Positions 20,606 to 30,957 of a DNA stretch of 64,000 bases are shown here, one piece after another. This DNA comes from Prorocentrum cordatum (lineage: Eukaryota; Sar; Dinophyceae; Prorocentrales; Prorocentraceae). The notes beneath the pieces were generated by a model. That model searched no databases. It worked only from the letters and a program-made list of their open reading frames with translations, and had not been told where the DNA came from. Position 1 is the stretch's first letter, and each line of letters starts with the position of its first letter. A program made the position numbers and the translations under genes. The stretch is from the NCBI GenBank assembly GCA_963575745.1, contig CAUYUJ010010402.1, positions 404,217 through 468,216 of the forward strand, read 5' to 3'.

Positions 20606-22390
20606 TACGGTCGCGAAGCGAGTTCGGTGACTGACGGCCCCTGACGAGATGGCTTGGCTCGGCCTTGGGCCTTAGGCCAACGGCCTGCCGCTATGTTGGC
20701 CAAATACTCATCACGCTTGGGACTCGCGGCCTCTAGACACGGGGATCCGAGGCCTCTTAAACACTGACTGGCCTAACTCCCACACTGACAACAAAACCAC
20801 AACTTTATCCCCTTATGTAAACGCATCCGATGACTACTATGCACCTCCCCTCCCGCAATATGCAGCGTGTCCCCTTCGGGGAGCCCACAAATCACAACAT
20901 CAATGTTAGTTGGGACGAAACACGGGCGAGCAGACTAGGCGGCACGAGCTGCGATGGTAGCGGAGCTGAAGCATCTGAGACATCTGCGCCCACTTTCGTC
21001 AAAGGAATGGGCAGTTGTGAAAGTACACACAGCCGAAGGAGCGGAGGAGGAGGAGGAGGAGGAGGAGGAGGAGGAGGAGTGCAGCAAGAAGAACGTCAAG
21101 GCAACAGAAGGATGAGAGCGAGGAGGAAGAGGAGGGAGGGAGGGAGGGAGGGAGGGAGGAGGGAGGGAGCCCATCGTGCACCAGGAACACGTCGAGCCAA
21201 GTCCGACAAAGACTAGGAAAGGCGGTTTTGAAATCGAAAGTGACGAGGAGGAGGGGGCGGCGAGAGGAGCCCAGATCGAGCCATCCAGCCCGCCGAGCCT
21301 CGACATTCCCTGATGGCTAAGATGCGCTCGCTCGGCAACTAGAGGCTCAGTGGAATGCTGGCTAAGCTGAAGGCCTTGGCGACTGAAACCGGAAGTCTTG
21401 AGACTGGACGGGCGTAAGTGCTGGCGCTTCCAAGCGACTCGCGCCTGGTCGCTGCCCTCCTCCTCTCAAAATGGCGAGCCCATAACGGAGAAAGAAAACC
21501 CCTGCGCACACGTACTCAAGCACCGAGAGCGGAGTGCCGGTGGCACGCGGACGGGACAGCCAAACTGCATATATCAGCGGTTGCCAAACCTCCCTTTAGT
21601 AAACCACCCTTTCTTGAGAACGGCCTGGGACAGACACCGACGGACCTGGACCCGCAAAAATGACGGCCGCGACGCCCTCTCGCGAACCGGTAACGGCCAA
21701 TTACCTAATCGACGTGTCAGGGCGGGGGGTCTGTCCAGCCCCGACATATATGGAAGTCTGTCAGGGCCAGGCTTGCTGGGCTTGGCGCTGTGGAGACCAG
21801 GGGCGAGAGCAGGGGCGGGTGGGATCGATTGGGGCATCGAGGGCAACGCGAACGGGGGGAGGGGGGGGCACTGCCAGTCACAAAGGACATGAGAAATGGC
21901 CTGGGCATCGCCCTCACACGCGGCGAAGAAGGGCTCCAAATGTTGGCGGGCAGCTTGAAAGATGCTACGTAGAGGGAATCTCGTGAACCCGTGGCAGAAG
22001 AGCGCATCTGGACACGCATCGCATCATCATCATCATCATCATGCGCGTGCACCCAGACGACTTCGAGCCTGAGCGGCCTAGCCCACGGGATCCGGAGGGG
22101 CCTCGATCTGCGGGCGGCTTTTCGCTCCAGTTTGCGCTGAACAGCCTCATCGCGGTGGCGGCCGAACACGTCGAAGCCCCTGGAATGAGCAACCACAAGT
22201 CGGACTCGCTCTTGATGCCACCCATCCTTGACTTGACTGCACAAGGGGGGGGGAAGCCGAGGGGGGGGGGGGGCGAAGATCGACGGCGTTACTGACGATG
22301 TTGATTCTGAGATTGCACCCCTCCACTGACCATCTTCGCGTTCCTGTCCGTCGACACGAGCAGACCGCACTGCGCATTGTCTGTGGACAA
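20606..22390. other. No gene recognised; small GGA and GGGA tracts inside
   Basis: Contains (GGA)n at about 21038-21078 and (GGGA)n at about 21131-21170. Remaining frames lack recognisable domains. Confidence 0.4.
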
Positions 22391-22554
22391 GACTTAGGTC
22401 GGGCATGTCCCTCTACAGGGGGAGTTTGGGCGAATAACGAAAAAATCATCAAAACATACCCCCAAAATAATTTAGAAAAACTGACGAAATCGTCCCAATG
22501 CTATTTTTGACTATTTTTGATTACTCCTGTAGAGGGACAAGCCCGACTTAAGAC
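22391..22554. mobile_element. Foldback/MITE family F1, copy 3 (best preserved)
   Basis: The left arm starts GACTTAGGTCGGGCATGTCC. The 29-bp arms at 22391-22419 and about 22526-22554 are complementary at about 26 of 29 positions. The centre is AT-rich and noncoding. Total about 164 bp. Confidence 0.85.
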
Positions 22555-22739
22555 AAGTATATGAAACCACGACAACCCGCTGAGGTACGAAGACGTCGCA
22601 CGAGCTGCGTGGTGCGAACGGATGCTTCAGCCTGCAGGCAAGGACGTCCACACCGAGCTCGCACTGCGTGGCGGTGAGATTGCATCCTCAATACAAATAA
22701 TGACAATAACACCCCATCAAAAGGAAAACGTAAAGCGGG

Positions 22740-23240
22740 AGGAGCGCAACCAAACACGTCGAGAAAGCGCGTGGGTCGAGATTGCGGCCACACTTGGCGA
22801 GGTCAGCGATGGTGAGGGGAGCCTGCGCTCTGGCGCGTGCCAAGTCAGACTGCCTCTCATGACTGCGGTCCGCATCTTGGCGTAATCTTGGTCGGTGCGC
22901 TCCTGTCTCTGCCGAATGCCATGCCACACGCGTGCCTTCTTGTCGATGCGGTGTGAAATGCGGGACTGTTCCGTGAGGAACCGCTTGTGGAGGCCCGTCG
23001 CCACCCTGCCAGGTTGGGCAGCAGCGGCGGCCGCGGCACCACGACGGATGGAAACCCGAAAGCCCTCCGATGCACCGTCCAAGGAGTCTCGCAGTCTCGG
23101 GGTCAAGGGCCCTGGGATCCCTGGCCAGAAGAGGGTCCTCGTCAACACCAGGCGTGGAAGGCCCGTCGACAGGAGGGTCAGCACCATCACCAGCGTCACC
23201 GTCCATCGGGGCCTCTCTGCGAAACCCCGTCCCTAAGGGC
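22740..23240 (-). pseudogene. Possible decayed coding sequence, unknown product
   Basis: Two minus-strand frames give alternately protein-like composition: one acidic (around GVDEDPLLARDPRALDPETA), the other charged with an Ala run (around QSRISHRIDKKARVWHG). This suggests a frameshifted gene or an exon with a disrupted frame. No domain was recognised. The frames could also be chance openings in GC-rich DNA. Not linked to any neighbour. Confidence 0.25.
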
Positions 23241-23961
23241 CTCTCTGCGAACAGGCTCAGGCGAATGCCGATGCGCGCCCTGACCACGCGGCGGTATGTT
23301 TTAATCACAAAGAAATAGTAGGAACGTCGTCGGCCCCAGCCAACGCAACCGCTTATCCAGATTACACGTGAGCGCCTCGATGCCCTTTTCTGTCCTGGTC
23401 ACACTGATAAGCATCGTGTCTCAGACGATCGTCTCGTCTGTCACGCCCGTCACCACCATCTCGTCGATCGCGTGCAGCTGAAGGTTGCACTGCGGGGCGA
23501 CGGGGGCGCCTCCTCTGGTTGTCACTGCGACCTTTGCATCTGTCATCACTGTCAAACATGCCCTTCACGGTGCCTGGATCAGGAACTCACTGCAAGCCGG
23601 CATCAGCGATGCGCCATCTTAGCCCAACCTCCCACTCAAGGGAGAACATGTGAATCAACACTCTCTCTCCGGAAAGCTGTGTAAGCGCGTTGTATGAAAC
23701 AGGCAGGAGAAAGCTGCGGCAGGGGCCAACTCCCACAGTAAAGGCTGGCTGCGCGGCATGGTAGCGAGAAGCGCCGCCTATAGAAAACGTCCCGCCCTCC
23801 ATCCGCACCACTGTTGCGAATGCCAGGTGCCATGACTACAGCTGGCAAGGACGTCTCAGGCGAACCGCCCAGCCCAGCCTGCCGACACGTCTAGGAGGGC
23901 GACGAGAGAAGGATATTGCCCTAAGGAGAAGGAGCTTGTTATAAGGAGAAGGAGAGGCGTG
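23241..23961. other. No gene recognised
   Basis: Nothing supportable. Confidence 0.4.
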
Positions 23962-24245
23962 AGGAGTGAGGAGGAGGAGGAGGAGGAGGAGGAGGAGGAG
24001 GAGGAGGAGGAGAGGAAAGAGGAGGACAACAAGATAGAGGAGAGAAGAGGTGGAGAGGGAGGAGGAGGGGGAGGAGGAAGAGCGAGACGGAGGAGGAGAG
24101 CAAGGAAGAGAAGGAAGAGAAAGGAGGAGGAGGAGGAGGAGGAGGAGGAGGAGGAGGAGGAGGAGTGCGGAGGATGAGAGGGAAGAGGAGGATGAGGAGG
24201 AGGAGGAGGAGGAGGAGGAGGAACGGGTCAAGGAGGAGGACAAGG
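23962..24245 (+). repeat. (GGA)n microsatellite, imperfect
   Basis: Interrupted GGA tract that ends exactly where the 1,867-bp duplicated segment begins. Confidence 0.9.
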
Positions 24246-26112
24246 AGGAGGTCGACGACGAGGAGGACGACGAGGCGGCCGCGCAGGACGCCGAAGTGGC
24301 AGCGCGTGGACGGCGACGCGCCTGTCCGGCGCCGCGCCGTGGCCGTGGCCGTCGCGGCGGGGCGAGGCGCCTACACCAAGCACGCCCCGCGCGCTGCTCC
24401 TGGGGGCGCGCCGGCGCGGAACGGAAAGGAGGGTGGGGCAGACAGGGCTGAGGGGGGGGAGGAGATGGGAGGAGAGAGAGGTTGGAGACTCGTATGATGG
24501 CGGTGGTGGAGATGATGGAGGTGATGATTATGCTGATGATGATGCTGACGACTATGCTGATGATGGTGACGATTATGGTGATGATGATGATGATGGTGGA
24601 TAGGACAATAGTGGTAATGATGATGGAAATGATGATGGTGGTGGTGATGATGATGGTGAATCTTATCGAGATGGTGATGGTGATGGTGATGGTGATGATG
24701 ATGATGATGAAGCTGATGATGGTGATGAGGATGAGGATGAGGATGAGGATGTGGGTGAGGGTGAGGGTGAGGATGAGGATGGTGACGATGATGAGGATGA
24801 GGATGAGGATGATGATGCTGATGATGATGATGATGACGATGATGGTGATCGAGATAATAATCAGGATGAGGATGAGGATGAGGATTATGATGCTGATGCT
24901 GGTGCTTCTGCTGATGCTGATGGTGATGGTGATGATGATGATGCTGATGCTGGTTATGATGCTGATGCTGATGCTGATGATGATGGTGGTGATGATGATA
25001 ATGATGAAGATGGTGATGGTGGTAATGATGATGATGATGATGACGAGGAGGAGGAAGAGGAGGATGAGGAGGATGAGGATGAGGATGAGGATGAGGAGGG
25101 GGGAGGAGGAGGAGGAGGAGGAGGAGGAGGAGGAGGAGGAAGGGGTAGGACAAGCTAGATGCGCTCGCGTCATATCTGACGTCCTACCCCTCCCTCCCAT
25201 CCCTTATCATGGCGCTGATTTTCTATATCCGCGGACGCGTATCATAGCGGACCTGTGGAACCGCGCGCACGTGCGTAGTGGGTGGTGGTGCGCGTGCGTG
25301 CGTGCGTGCGTGTGCGTGGTTGTGTGGGTGGTGGTGGTGGTGGTGGTGGGTGGTGGTGGTGGGTGGTGGTGGTGGTGGTGATGGTGATGGTGATGGTGAT
25401 GGTGATGGTGATGGTGGTGGTGGTGGTGGTGGTGGTGGTGGTGTGTGTGTGTGCGTGTGTGCGCGTGTGCTGTGGCATGGCACGGGAAATGACGCCAGCG
25501 CTGCAGCGGGAGCACGAGTCGAAACGGGCGGAAGCGCGGAAATGAGGCCAGCGCTGCAGCGGAAGCACGATTCGGAACGAGCGGAAGCACGGAAATGAGG
25601 CCAGCGCTGCACCGGGAGCACGATTCGGAACGAGCGGGGCCCGAAAATGAGGCCGGCGCCTCAGCGAGAGCAGCATTTTGAAAGAAACATGCAGGCGAAA
25701 ACCCAACTCCCGGGAATCCTGTGTAAACAAGCAGGACGCGGGGGGGGGTCGGCTACTCCCAGCACGCCATCAGGGGAAGAGGGAGAGTAGTATTCATATT
25801 GAGTAATTGTGGAGGAGGCGGAGGCGATTGGTAGGAGCGATGGAGGGAAGGGAGGATACATGACGACCGGGAGGGCTATCATGACAGCCTGTGCGGCAGT
25901 TTTGTCACAAATGACGTCCTCTTTGGTGCATCGTGGGGGCTCTTGGCATCTTACTACGGCTTCTTTGGATTTACTGTGTTTTTGCCGGCGGCTCAGCTTG
26001 GGTGTCTTCGGAAAGGACCAACGTCGTAGGGCAGTCGTGGGCGTCGGTCGAGCCATCGCGGAGCCTTCCTGGATCGTCTTGGACCAGGGCCGTCTTGGGG
26101 GTCTCTTGTACC
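24246..26112 (+). repeat. Left copy of a 1,867-bp direct duplication flanking the YR retroelement
   Basis: Starts AGGAGGTCGACGACG and ends CTTGTACC. Composition in order: GC-rich start, long (GAT/GAG)n, (GGA)n, (GTG)n/(GAT)n, then three to four ~53-bp units built on AATGAGGCCAGCGCTGCAGC (about 25490-25670), then ordinary sequence. It matches 32703-34569 end to end with scattered substitutions and compensating microsatellite length changes (22 bp shorter in one tract, 22 bp longer in another), so the two copies have identical total length. Its right end abuts the retroelement at 26113. Confidence 0.9.
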
Positions 26113-26117
26113 GGACG

Positions 26118-26168
26118 CGAATGCGACCGGACGCGAGCCAGCATCTTCGAGCTAGCTCAAATCTTGCC
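26118..26168 (-). repeat. Split direct repeat B2 (51 bp)
   Basis: CGAATGCGACCGGACGCGAG through CTCAAATCTTGCC is identical to 26387-26437. It lies at the 3' extremity of the element on the sense strand. Confidence 0.9.
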
Positions 26169-26228
26169 GCAGCTTACGCACTAGATATACATCTAGACTG
26201 AATAGGCACGCAGTGGGATGGCTTAGGG

Positions 26229-26331
26229 CCCGAGAAAAACCGCTTGAGCCGAGGTGAGTACGGCCAGGCGGGAACTATGAGCATTGCACGCTCTGTGACA
26301 CTCCGCGGGCTCTGTTTCACAACGCTGCTAC
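26229..26331 (-). repeat. Split direct repeat A2 (103 bp)
   Basis: Matches 32600-32702 at 102 of 103 positions (one G/T difference near 26279). Lies between B1 and B2, as the split-repeat model requires. Confidence 0.9.
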
Positions 26332-26386
26332 ATGCACCTTATTCCTGAGGCCAGAACAGATGATTCTCGCAGGGCAGCATGCAACT

Positions 26387-26437
26387 CGAATGCGACCGGA
26401 CGCGAGCCAGCATCTTCGAGCTAGCTCAAATCTTGCC
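26387..26437 (-). repeat. Split direct repeat B1 (51 bp)
   Basis: Identical to B2 at 26118-26168. Starts 11 bp after the final stop codon of the coding region. Confidence 0.9.
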
Positions 26438-26448
26438 AACAACCGCCA

Positions 26449-27212
26449 CTATATGCGATCTGGCGGTTGAGGCGGCACCTTCTCCAAAAGCGACTCGTGA
26501 ATTAGTTGTGACCATTGCTGCAGCAAACGGGGCGGATAGGGCTCGGCGACTTGTGTCCACAGGCGGCCTCCGGGAGCCTTGCCCTCGAGGACCTGATGTG
26601 GTTTCTTGGAAAAGACACACACGGCCCTGGCACACTGAGCGGCGAGCGGCGACAACAATCCCTTTTTGTTGTCCCAGCACGCTAGGGTGGTCTCCTTCCG
26701 CCACGGCATTCCATATTTACAATAGACTGTGTGCGTGAGGGACGCATGGCGCAACAGGCGTGCCAGTCCGGGCTGCCTCCACAGCCAGGACCTACGCGGA
26801 TTCTCCAACGACACTGGCACTTGATGACGGACGCAAGCTCTGATGATACGAACTGTGGTTCGCAGCAGCTGATTGCCTACCTGGACCTTTTCGGCGTCAG
26901 CTCCTGAAAGGCTTGGGAGACCGCAGGGAAACTCGCAGGAGCGCAGCGGGCCCCCTGGAGAGCCAGGCTTGCCTCGGCGCGCTCCTGAAAAACTTGCGCA
27001 CGGCGTGCCAAGGTGGACCCATCTGGCCTGCGGCACAAGCTTTAGCACCGCACGAATGGATTTCTCTTTGCTCAAGTCCTGTGAGGCACTATCTCTGATG
27101 TCCCATGTGCGGGCCCTCCAGCCCCGCTGCTGCAGCGAAGCCGAGAGCCCTCCTTTTCCTGAAAAAAGCTCCAAAACTAGCGGCCTGGCACGTGCACCAG
27201 GCTCAGACGAAG
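26449..27212 (-). CDS. C5-cytosine-methyltransferase-like domain of the YR retroelement
   Basis: About 250 residues in the same frame as the RT. Motif I is LELFSGKGGLSASLQQRGW (about 27130-27176, SAM binding). The motif IV-like block is GTPCASFSGARRG (about 26975-27012) with the Pro-Cys pair expected of the catalytic nucleophile. The motif VI-like block is VSLENPRRSWLW (about 26776-26810). Near the end AEPYPPRLLQQW resembles a motif X region. There is no intervening stop and the domain ends 11 bp before B1. No obvious ATG starts it: upstream codons in this frame are out-of-frame recombinase sequence. It may therefore be reached by a frame change at the recombinase stop (27213-27215), or be a separate ORF with a non-obvious start. 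DIRS-type elements are known to carry methyltransferase domains of an adenine (Dam-like) type; the motifs here look cytosine-type. Cytosine methyltransferases captured by dinoflagellate retroelements have been reported, as I recall. Confidence 0.75.
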
Positions 27213-28275
27213 TCACACGAGGCCTACGTCTCGGAGCAGCCGCGCGAAGCCGCCGATGCGCCCGTCCTTCAGGGCGCCCTCGAGCAGCCGGTCGGCCTCG
27301 GCCAGCAGCAGCTGCCGGCCGCGGTCGAGCGAGGCCAGGCGGCGCATCACCCTGGAGCCCTTCTCGTAGCGCCTGACGCTGAGGTCGGACGCCCAGCGGC
27401 CCCGGCGCTTGATGGCCTCCAGGCTCATTGCCTTGGTGAGCCAATCGTGGGACGGCCCGGAGTGGCGAAGGATGTGCGGCGTCAACTCCCAGCTCTCGAG
27501 CCCGACGAGAGCGGCTGCCTCCTTGAACATGGCATTGAAGGCCGCGCCCGACCACGGAAAGAGGAGCTCCATCGGCTGCGACTGGGATGCGATCTGCTCC
27601 AGCAGGGGCCCGACAAAAGACCTTGCGGGGCTGTCGAGCAGGATCGAGTCGTTGAAGCCCCTGGTCTTGGTTTACTGCAGCTCCTCCTCGGGCCTCAACA
27701 CCAGGGACGCGAAGCGGTAGTCGCCCCCGGCATGCGGCTGCGCCGGCACCACGTGGTCCGCCCGGAGGGTCAGCAGCTCCCCTGGGCGCAGGTAGGCGTC
27801 CGCCGCGAGCACCACGCCGAGGGCCGCGCGCCGCTGGCCGAGGTAGATCAGGGCCACCGCGATGGCCGCCACCGCCGCCCAAGGCGCCGGCGCCCGCGTC
27901 AGCGGCGGCACCAGCCTCCGCCAGCCCTGCAGCGCCCTCGCCACGCGGGGCAGCTTCAGCAGCCTGCCCGCGTGGTGCAGCCTTGGGTCGCGATGCCCTA
28001 TCGCGGCCAGCAGCTTGGCCCCGCTGTTCGACGGCTCTCCCCGGCTGAACTGCAGCTCCATGTACTCCACCACGGCCTCCTCCAGCTCGACGTCGCTCGC
28101 CGTGGTGAGCCCGTGGGTCTTGCAGAAGACGTCGAACCGCTCCAGCCTCCTCTCGTAGTCCTGCCTCGTCTTCTGGGTGATGCTCTCCTGCTCCAGCGTC
28201 GTGAGCCCACCAGTCCCGACCGACCGCGCCCTCGCCGCCTCGATCGCTCGCGCGAACGCCGGTGGGGGAGGGCGG
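27213..28275 (-). pseudogene. Tyrosine recombinase of the YR retroelement, interrupted by one stop
   Basis: The N-terminal SAM-like region is around LTTLEQESITQKTRQDYERR (about 28140-28200). The first catalytic Arg lies in AYLRPGELLTLRADHV (about 27760-27805). The second box is HILRHSG (about 27460-27482, His and Arg), then RRGRW (about 27390-27410). The nucleophile Tyr is in SVRRYEKGSRVMRR (codon 27366-27368). All belong to one frame, but a TAA at 27672-27674 separates the first Arg from the H-R-Y half. The frame ends with TGA at 27213. The upstream join to the RNase H frame is lost near 28265, in a G-run, consistent with a homopolymer indel. The family catalyses integration of the circular cDNA through a covalent 3'-phosphotyrosine intermediate. 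Confidence 0.85.
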
Positions 28276-30957
28276 TCGCGGCGGGGCGCACGGGATCGGC
28301 GAGACCTCGTCGATGAAAGCAGCCGCCGCTCGGTCGAGGATGCCGGGCCCGCTGCCGCTCTGACCACAGGGGCTGGGGCAGGCAGACGGCGGGGCGGGAG
28401 CCCGTGGCTCTCTGGCAAGGCGCCGCTCCTCCGCAGCACCCTCTCGCGCGGGGGGCTGCCAGGCCCGCGCGCACCATCCCTCTCGGGAAGCGCTCGAGCA
28501 GGCCTCGGCGGCCTCTCCAGCGGGCCGGCGTCGCCAGGCGTCCAGCGCAGCAGCAGCCGCCTTCTCAGCAGGCGAGTCGAACCATCGGCTAGGCTCATCA
28601 GCTGGGTTGAGCTCGCTGGCCACCCAGCGCACGCTGGTACGAAAGAAGGAGGCCAGCGACAAGGCGGCCCACTTTCTGAGCAGAACCAGCACCGGAGGTG
28701 ACACCGCTCGGCCATTCTCGAGGCTCAGGACCATACCCATGTTGTCGCACAGAAACAAATGGCGATGACGATGGTATCTAGCTTGACGACACTTACGCCT
28801 CCACCCGGACAGCACGGCCCTGAGCTCCTTAAGATGGATGGCCTCTCTCCTATGATATCTTCTTGCCTGGATGGTCCTCCACGAGCCCTCGCTGATGAAC
28901 CCCTTGGGGATCTCTGGGAACTCCCGATTGATGCTGATGTCCACGTCCCCGCCGATGAGGTCTCCTAAGAAACCTGCAGGATAGCCTGACTCCTCGCCCC
29001 AGCAGCCCTCAGCAGCGGCCCCAGCGGCCCCAGGAGCCCCAGCCAGAGGTAGATCCCGAAGCGCTTGACGACGAGGGGCACCACTGAGGCCTTCAGGAAC
29101 CCGTAGAGGCAGAGCTGGGTGTACACGATGTAAACCTTGGGGGCCCATGGGGTCGGCACCTGGGAGCCCCGGCGGAGGAGGAGGTGGAGGTCGCTCGTGT
29201 TGACTCTCACCCGAGCGCTCGAGCAGAGCTGCCTCGCGCGGGCGCAAGGCTGACTGGATGCGGAAGCGCCAGCGCTCACTCCAGCGACCGACCTCCCGCA
29301 CGGCCGACGGCTCCATGTCGGCCTCCTGCACCGCATAGCCGCGCAGCGTGGCATCGGAGCAGGTGACGCGCCCGGACCACGGCAGATCGAACTGGACGGC
29401 CAGCAGCGGCATGAGGTGCAGCGCGTTGGCCAGCTCCTGCCGCACCGAGGGCCAGAGCGGCACGGGCGCCCTGTAGTGCTTCCGGGCAAAGTCGTAGGCC
29501 GAGCGGAAGACGCACAAAGCGGGGCGATTCAGCAACATGGCATGCGTGAAGTGGCCGATCATCTGCTCGATCTCCCGGCCCGCCACGCGCCGGCGCCGCA
29601 GGAGCGCCTGGGTGCCCGGCCCGAGCCTCCAGCGCTTGGCCCGCGCCAGCCGGGCCCGCAGCTTGATGCCATCCAGCTCCAGGCCCAGCGCCTCCACGAC
29701 CGTCTTGCTCTCCTCGACCTCGTGCAGCGGCAGCCCGGCCTCGGCCATCACCTTGGCCGCCTGCCTCCTCGCACCCCGGGTGGCGCCCGGTCGCGACGAG
29801 ACGAAGATCTCATTGTCCACGTAGACGACCCTCGGCACCTGAGGCGAGTCCACGCTCGGAGCGATCTGCCTGTCCACCAGCTCGCTCTCGATGCCACCGA
29901 GGCCTCCTCGCCGCAGCAGCTCGCGGTGCGCCTGCTGCGTCCAGCGCATGGCCCACGCGAAGCCCATGGGCAGCACCCGCAGGCATGGGTAGACCCACGC
30001 CCCCTCTGAGACCGCGAGGCCGTCGACCACCTTCACGCCCAGCTGCCTAGCCCTGAGCGGGCGCATGCCGAACCACGGCACCATGTAGTCCGGCACGCGG
30101 AACTGGTAGAAGCAGTCCGCGATGTCCTGGATCGAGAACTCCAGCTGGGCGCCGTCCTCGACCTCCATGTTCACTAGCGCCACGGTGGACGCCATGTGGA
30201 TCGTCGGCGGCCGCATCAGCGCCTGGTTGACAGCCCGAGCGCCCACGATGAGCCTCAGGCGGCCCGACTTCTTCTTCACGAAGAAGACTCCCACTTCAAA
30301 ATCGCGACGAGTCCGCAGCTCCACCATGCCGCGGTCCAGCAGGTCCTGCACGAACCGCTGGTACTCGTCCGTGTCGGATTGCAAGGTCTTATCCCAGTAC
30401 ACCTTGGTGGCGCCCGGGCGAACCTCTTCAGCGCGAAGCATCATCGAATTCTTACCGTCGATCACCTCCTGGCGGTCTGGCTCCGGCAGCACCTCCAGCA
30501 AGCTGACGCAGCCCGCCGACTCAGGCCACGAAACCAGGCCGCGATCATACGGCGCAACCACAGTGGGGCCGTCGGGGCCATAGCCCAGACTACCCGTGCC
30601 GAGCAACTCCACGAGGGCTGCCTCGGGGCTGGGGGCGTCGTCCGGCGGCTTGTCGTCCGACACGGCCTGCCAGAGCATGTCCACAGCAGAAAATTGTGCC
30701 TCCGAAGGACGGGCCTTCGAGCAAAAGTCGCCGTCCCCGTGCGGGTTGTTCAGGGCGGCGACGCAGTCATTCACGCGGCGGCCCACAGCAGACCTGCGGC
30801 CGATCCTCTGGGCGGAGCGGCGCGGCAACGACCGCGCGCCCCGAGCCGGCGGCGCGGGCGCCAAGGGCAAGGGCAGCAGATCCCTCGGCACCATGCGCTC
30901 CAGCGGCCTGTTGGCACCGGCTGGGTACGGCCAACTCCCAGCCTCGAAGCCCATCAT
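28270..30957 (-). CDS. Reverse transcriptase-RNase H polyprotein of the YR retroelement
   Basis: The ATG at 30957 overlaps the ORF1 stop as ATGA. RT blocks by residue: FFVKKKSGRLRLIVGARAVN about 225-245; motif A SIQDIADCFYQF about 275-286 (catalytic Asp); motif B VLPMGFAWAMRW about 328-339; motif C VYVDNEIFVSS about 378-388, with YVDN in place of the usual YxDD as in many DIRS-class RTs. RNase H follows: SDATLRGYAV about 534-543, then after an anomalous 79-codon segment (28974-29210) HLKELRAVLSGW, FLCDNMGMVLSLENGRA and WVASELNPADEPSRW, giving the D-E-D-D acidic set. The frame stays open throughout. Upstream open sequence to 31242 is out-of-frame ORF1 and is excluded. RT and RNase H copy the element RNA into DNA. 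Confidence 0.85.
28974..29210 (-). other. Candidate 237-bp intron or insertion within the RNase H domain
   Basis: The minus strand reads CGCTCGG followed by GTGAGAGTCAAC (donor at 29210-29209) and ends CTATCCTGCAG (acceptor AG at 28975-28974). Removing it joins ALLERSG to FLGDLIGG and places FPEIPKGFISEGSW directly before HLKELRAV, the spacing expected of these RNase H domains. The segment is 237 bp, divisible by three and stop-free in frame, so reading through would add a Pro/Gly-rich 79-residue insert. In the +1 frame it encodes a hydrophobic stretch (VYIVYTQLCLYGFLKAS), probably fortuitous. Confidence 0.55.

Noticed and set aside
24482-25381. Long Met/Val/Asp/His-rich open frames over GAT and GTG tracts (also 32939-34002)
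   Set aside because: Pure translations of trinucleotide microsatellites; equally open in several frames.
28965-29160. Separate membrane-protein ORF (VYIVYTQLCLYGFLKAS)
   Set aside because: Lies within the candidate intron in a different frame from the RNase H; no support beyond hydrophobicity.
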